From Thermoplasmatota archaeon (GTDB lineage: Archaea > Thermoplasmatota > Penumbrarchaeia > Penumbrarchaeales > Penumbrarchaeaceae): 8,312 nt of DNA. Under the pieces are notes generated by a model. It ran no database searches and had not been told where the DNA came from. It was given only the letters and a program-made list of their open reading frames with translations. The translations under genes and the position numbers were made by a program. Each line of letters opens with the position of its first letter. Within the stretch, counting starts at the first letter, position 1. The stretch covers positions 1 to 8,312 of the forward strand of contig JAUVBH010000056.1 of the NCBI GenBank assembly GCA_030591285.1, given 5' to 3'. Below, piece by piece: positions 5,592 through 8,312 of the stretch.

Positions 5592-7436
5592 ATGGAAAGG
5601 AAAATTGGGATATTTGGAAGCATGATCGTAGTCATTATGTTGTTCACAGGAGGTTTCATTCTCCTGATGGGTTCGGAAGAAGCTGATGGTTATATCGAGG
5701 AGCTGATCACACCATTCGGTTACAGTCAGGGATTCCCGGCTGTTGATGGAATGTATCTCGTTTACGAGGATCACACACCAGCTGGAGAGAGGATAATGCT
5801 TCGTAATCTGAGATCGGGATTTGAGAGTCATATCGTCAATTTTGATTCATTTGCTCCAGACATATCCGGGGACAGGATCGTTTTCCTGAGTGATCATGAT
5901 GGAAATTGGGATGTATATGAATACATGATCTCAACGACAAATTATCAAAAGATCACCAACAATGCCATGGTTGAATTCTCTCCAAGGGTAGATGGTGAGA
6001 ACATAGTGTGGTATGAAGATCAACCTGGACACGATCTTTCAATAATCCATTACAGTCCGGGAACAGGGATAAACAAGATATCAAGCTACCTCGGAATGGA
6101 CATCTATCCGAACATTCACGGCAACCTTGTTGTCTGGCAAAACGATGAACCTGGATATCACATCGTACGTAGCTATGATCTCGTCACGAGACAGGAAAAA
6201 AATATTGTGGATAAGCAAGACCTGGATGTCTTTAGACCTGACATTTACGGGGATAGAGTGGTTTATGTATCACAAAGTGGTCCCAATGAACTGGTCTGGC
6301 TCTACAATATTACCACAAAGACCGATCTGTATGTCTCGAATTTCAATTACCGCTCGGATTGGCCGAGAATAGATAGAGATCATGTTGTGTTCTTGACTGC
6401 CTATGATTCCAGATGGGATGTGGCAATGTACGATATTCTAACTGGAATGGAGCACAGATTGACCTTCGATGGTGCGGTGGAACATTTTCCGGTTGTTTGG
6501 GGAGAACATGTAGCTTATACAAAAGACAGGGGCGGTCTGCAGGTCTATTACATGTTGATGGACTACGATGATGACGGCATTCCAGATCAAAAGGATATGT
6601 TCCCATACAATCCAACAGAAATATTCGATACCGACGGAGATGGACTTGGAGACAATATTGATCCTGATGCGGACGGTGATGGTTACCTTGATGAGATGGA
6701 TGCATTTCCATTTGACGACATGGAGTTTGCTGATTTTGATGGAGACGGTTGGGGTGACAATTTCGATCATGATGACGATAACGATGGGATACCCGATCTT
6801 GAAGATGTGTTTCCATTCAGTGACATCAATCCGATAATAGACATACTTCATATCCTGATGATCAGGATCGATACAATGGAGGCGAACCTCACCGAGAGGA
6901 TCGATGATCTGGAATCAACCATCGAAGGATTGCTAGATGAAAATGAAGCAGGGATCATGGAAGGCATAGATGTAGCACTGGCCGACCTGAATGATACTCT
7001 GAGCAGGATCAACCTTTCAGGGGAGCTCGAAGCGATGCAAATAAACCTCTCGGATCTGATCGCACAGGAACCTGACTGGTATGAAGCTCCTGAAAGTTTC
7101 TTCGATATATTCACACAGCTGGTTGTGGACCTGGGGAACGATCTTAATTCGAAACTTGAGAACCTGAGCCAGGGAATGAACTACACGCGAGAGGAGATCA
7201 ATGATCTCAATGACAAGATAGAGGCGCTGGAGGAGATCGAGGGAATTGTCTCTGAACTTGAGGAAGTGGGAAGGAATGTCGAAACACAAAGTGAGAATCT
7301 CGAAACCTCCGACAGCAATCTGAGAACCTACTTCATAGTTCTGATAATTGTCCTTGCTGTCTACACATTGATCATGATACTCTTCTTCGTGAATGTTTCA
7401 AGGAAGAAGAGAATAGAGGAAGACGATGAATTCTGA
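5592..7436 (+). CDS. Membrane-anchored surface protein: TolB-like beta-propeller, thrombospondin type 3 repeats, coiled coil, C-terminal TM
   Basis: A 614-residue exported protein. Residues 7-27 are a signal or anchor segment after a basic MERK start. Residues about 47-322 contain seven repeats of about 42 residues with the pattern P-x-hydrophobic-x-G-(D/E/N)-x-hydrophobic-V, then an aromatic D/Y strand and a YD-x-x-T-like turn, consistent with a seven-bladed TolB/PD40-like propeller. Residues 324-405 are Asp-rich thrombospondin type 3 repeats (DxDxDGxxD), expected to bind calcium and act as a rigid stalk. Residues about 413-575 form a largely coiled-coil stalk with several N-x-S/T sites. TM 579-601 is followed by a short SRKKRIEEDDEF tail inside the cell. 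The likely role is a surface protein presenting a propeller for ligand or protein binding; no enzyme motif is visible. A weak AAGGGA at 5581-5586 precedes the ATG. It is divergent from the broken gene and is followed by a promoter, so it may be monocistronic. Confidence 0.85.
   Translation: MERKIGIFGSMIVVIMLFTGGFILLMGSEEADGYIEELITPFGYSQGFPAVDGMYLVYEDHTPAGERIMLRNLRSGFESHIVNFDSFAPDISGDRIVFLSDHDGNWDVYEYMISTTNYQKITNNAMVEFSPRVDGENIVWYEDQPGHDLSIIHYSPGTGINKISSYLGMDIYPNIHGNLVVWQNDEPGYHIVRSYDLVTRQEKNIVDKQDLDVFRPDIYGDRVVYVSQSGPNELVWLYNITTKTDLYVSNFNYRSDWPRIDRDHVVFLTAYDSRWDVAMYDILTGMEHRLTFDGAVEHFPVVWGEHVAYTKDRGGLQVYYMLMDYDDDGIPDQKDMFPYNPTEIFDTDGDGLGDNIDPDADGDGYLDEMDAFPFDDMEFADFDGDGWGDNFDHDDDNDGIPDLEDVFPFSDINPIIDILHILMIRIDTMEANLTERIDDLESTIEGLLDENEAGIMEGIDVALADLNDTLSRINLSGELEAMQINLSDLIAQEPDWYEAPESFFDIFTQLVVDLGNDLNSKLENLSQGMNYTREEINDLNDKIEALEEIEGIVSELEEVGRNVETQSENLETSDSNLRTYFIVLIIVLAVYTLIMILFFVNVSRKKRIEEDDEF
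5730..6557 (+). repeat. Seven propeller-blade repeats
   Basis: Blades begin near residues 47, 87, 128, 171, 213, 256 and 297 of the encoded protein. Examples of the shared core are FAPDISGDRIVF, EFSPRVDGENIVW, IYPNIHGNLVVW and VFRPDIYGDRVVY. Spacing is 40-43 residues throughout. The repeat is at protein level; the DNA copies are diverged. Confidence 0.7.
6561..6806 (+). repeat. Thrombospondin type 3 (DxDxDG) calcium-binding-type repeats
   Basis: Five Asp-rich units follow one another: DYDDDGIPD, DTDGDGLGDNID, DADGDGYLDEMD, DFDGDGWGDNFD and DDDNDGIPDLED. Longer spacers carry an FPY or FPF motif. This is the standard pattern of TSP3 repeats in archaeal and bacterial surface proteins. Confidence 0.8.
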
Positions 7437-7444
7437 GCCAAGGA

Positions 7445-7472
7445 GGGGAATATTTATTATCCCCAGGGGCCC
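7445..7472 (+). promoter_or_regulatory. Promoter of the phosphoesterase gene with an inverted repeat around the TATA box
   Basis: TATTTATTAT at 7451-7460 is a good TATA box about 39 nt before the ATG at 7494, predicting a leader of some 10-15 nt. It is flanked by inverted arms GGGGA (7445-7449) and TCCCC (7460-7464). The right arm also forms CCCCAGGGG (7461-7469). AGGGTG at 7482-7487 is a plausible ribosome binding site. Use of the arms as an operator is inference. Confidence 0.5.
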
Positions 7473-7493
7473 AATTCATGCAGGGTGTCCAAT

Positions 7494-8312
7494 ATGAGGT
7501 CTCGGGTCCTTCTCTCATCACTGGTAGCAATGATCCTTCTCGCTAGCGGGATATTCTTGATCATGGATCTTGAGGATGCAAAACCGGAAAACTATGTGAT
7601 CGATAGGGACACCACGTTCTCCATCGCAGTTTTCCCTGATACCCAGATCTATCCGATGTACTATCCTGATACCTTCATCAATATGACCGAATGGGTAGTA
7701 GAGCATAAGGACGAATACAACATCAAATTCGTTCTCCACGAGGGGGATATCACCAACAACAACAACCACCCCCAATGGTACAATGCATCCAGAGCGATGT
7801 ATGTTTTGAATGGAAGTGTCCCTTACACCCTGAATCCTGGAAACCATGATCTTGGACCCAATGGGAACGCAGCGAACAGGGACACATATCTCAATGACTA
7901 TTTTCCATCCGGACCGATCGAGAACTGGACCTCCTGGGGTGGAGCCTTCGAGAAAGGACACCAGGAGAACACCTATCACTACTTCTCGGGAGGGGGAAGA
8001 GATTGGCTTGTAATGGCCTTGGAGATGGCCCCGAGGGATGCAGTTCTCGAATGGGCTGGTGATGTTGTTGAAGCTCACCCTGATCACCTGGTCCTTGTCG
8101 TCACCCATAATTACCTGGTTGCGAACCAGAGAATGATCACATTGGGTGGGAATTATGGAATAGGGAATAGTCCGGATGGGGCTGCGACCGGTGAAGATAT
8201 CTGGCAGGATTTCGCCAAACAGCATCGTAACATAATGTGTGTCTTCTCGGGTCATATCCTGCAGGAATGGGGATGGCTTGTTAGCAATGGAGTGAATAGC
8301 AACCCTGTCTAC
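7494..8312 (+). CDS. Exported calcineurin-like metallophosphoesterase (partial, 3' end beyond window)
   Basis: The first 273 codons are present, with no stop before the window edge. Residues 5-24 are a hydrophobic signal or anchor segment. The phosphoesterase domain begins at about residue 42 with FSIAVFPDTQIY, where D49 and Q51 occupy the usual D-x-H position; the PDTQ form is known in a secreted subfamily. Further metal-site motifs are HEGD (D85), GNHD (N117, H118), THNY (H205) and SGHI (H254). The usual second histidine of the final GHxH is a leucine (L256). The fold and most ligands indicate a binuclear-metal phosphoesterase acting outside the cell; the substrate cannot be told. ATG at 7494 was chosen because AGGGTG lies 6 nt upstream; a GTG at 7485 in frame is possible. 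The gene has its own promoter. The rest of the domain and any C-terminal domains or anchor lie outside the window. Confidence 0.85.
   Translation, partial: MRSRVLLSSLVAMILLASGIFLIMDLEDAKPENYVIDRDTTFSIAVFPDTQIYPMYYPDTFINMTEWVVEHKDEYNIKFVLHEGDITNNNNHPQWYNASRAMYVLNGSVPYTLNPGNHDLGPNGNAANRDTYLNDYFPSGPIENWTSWGGAFEKGHQENTYHYFSGGGRDWLVMALEMAPRDAVLEWAGDVVEAHPDHLVLVVTHNYLVANQRMITLGGNYGIGNSPDGAATGEDIWQDFAKQHRNIMCVFSGHILQEWGWLVSNGVNSNPVY

Noticed and set aside
6438..6851. Overlapping minus-strand frames rich in His, Arg or Ile opposite the Asp repeats
   Set aside because: Open antisense frames are an expected by-product of the GAT/GAC-rich TSP3 repeats.
7518..8255. Long minus-strand open frame (245 codons) opposite the phosphoesterase
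   Set aside because: The plus strand carries ordered phosphoesterase motifs (PDTQ, GD, GNHD, THNY, GH). The antisense product has no coherent pattern.

Overview
The window looks archaeal, most likely a euryarchaeal lineage of the Thermoplasmatota type. The reasons are TATA-box-like promoters without bacterial -35/-10 pairs, purine-rich GGGAGAGG-type ribosome binding sites, and a protein set typical of such genomes: a NosD-type beta-helix with He_PIG domains, a tandem winged-helix regulator of the COG3398 type, a two-TM protein ending in a zinc ribbon, and a TolB-like propeller with thrombospondin type 3 repeats. The exact lineage is inference. No RNA gene, CRISPR array, IS element or phage gene is visible.

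Left part (1-4284): a promoter at about 4-20 drives an 866-residue cell-surface protein with a signal peptide, parallel beta-helix, two He_PIG domains, a third Ig-like domain, one TM helix and a 136-residue cytoplasmic tail. A tandem winged-helix regulator follows after 33 nt. The next gene overlaps the regulator or starts just after it, and encodes a two-TM protein with an acidic outer domain, a cytoplasmic coiled coil, a TPR-like helical pair and a CxxC/CxxC zinc ribbon. The three are probably one transcription unit, although an internal promoter before the third is possible.

Middle (4285-5591): an M48-family membrane metalloprotease (4343-5161) is followed by 430 nt with no intact gene. 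That gap holds a minus-strand reading frame for a small three-TM protein interrupted by two in-frame stops (TAA and TAG). It is convergent with the protease gene and divergent from the next gene, and is best read as a decaying gene.

Right part (5592-8312): a 614-residue surface protein with a seven-repeat TolB-like beta-propeller, calcium-binding-type Asp repeats, a long coiled coil and a C-terminal TM anchor. Then comes a separate promoter with an inverted repeat around its TATA box, and the first 273 codons of a secreted or membrane-anchored calcineurin-like metallophosphoesterase that runs off the window.

Most genes act at or outside the membrane: two anchored surface proteins, an exported phosphoesterase, a membrane protease and a two-TM zinc-ribbon protein, with one DNA-binding protein in the first operon. 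An envelope-related role with local transcriptional control is a reasonable hypothesis. No established pathway can be named from this sequence alone.
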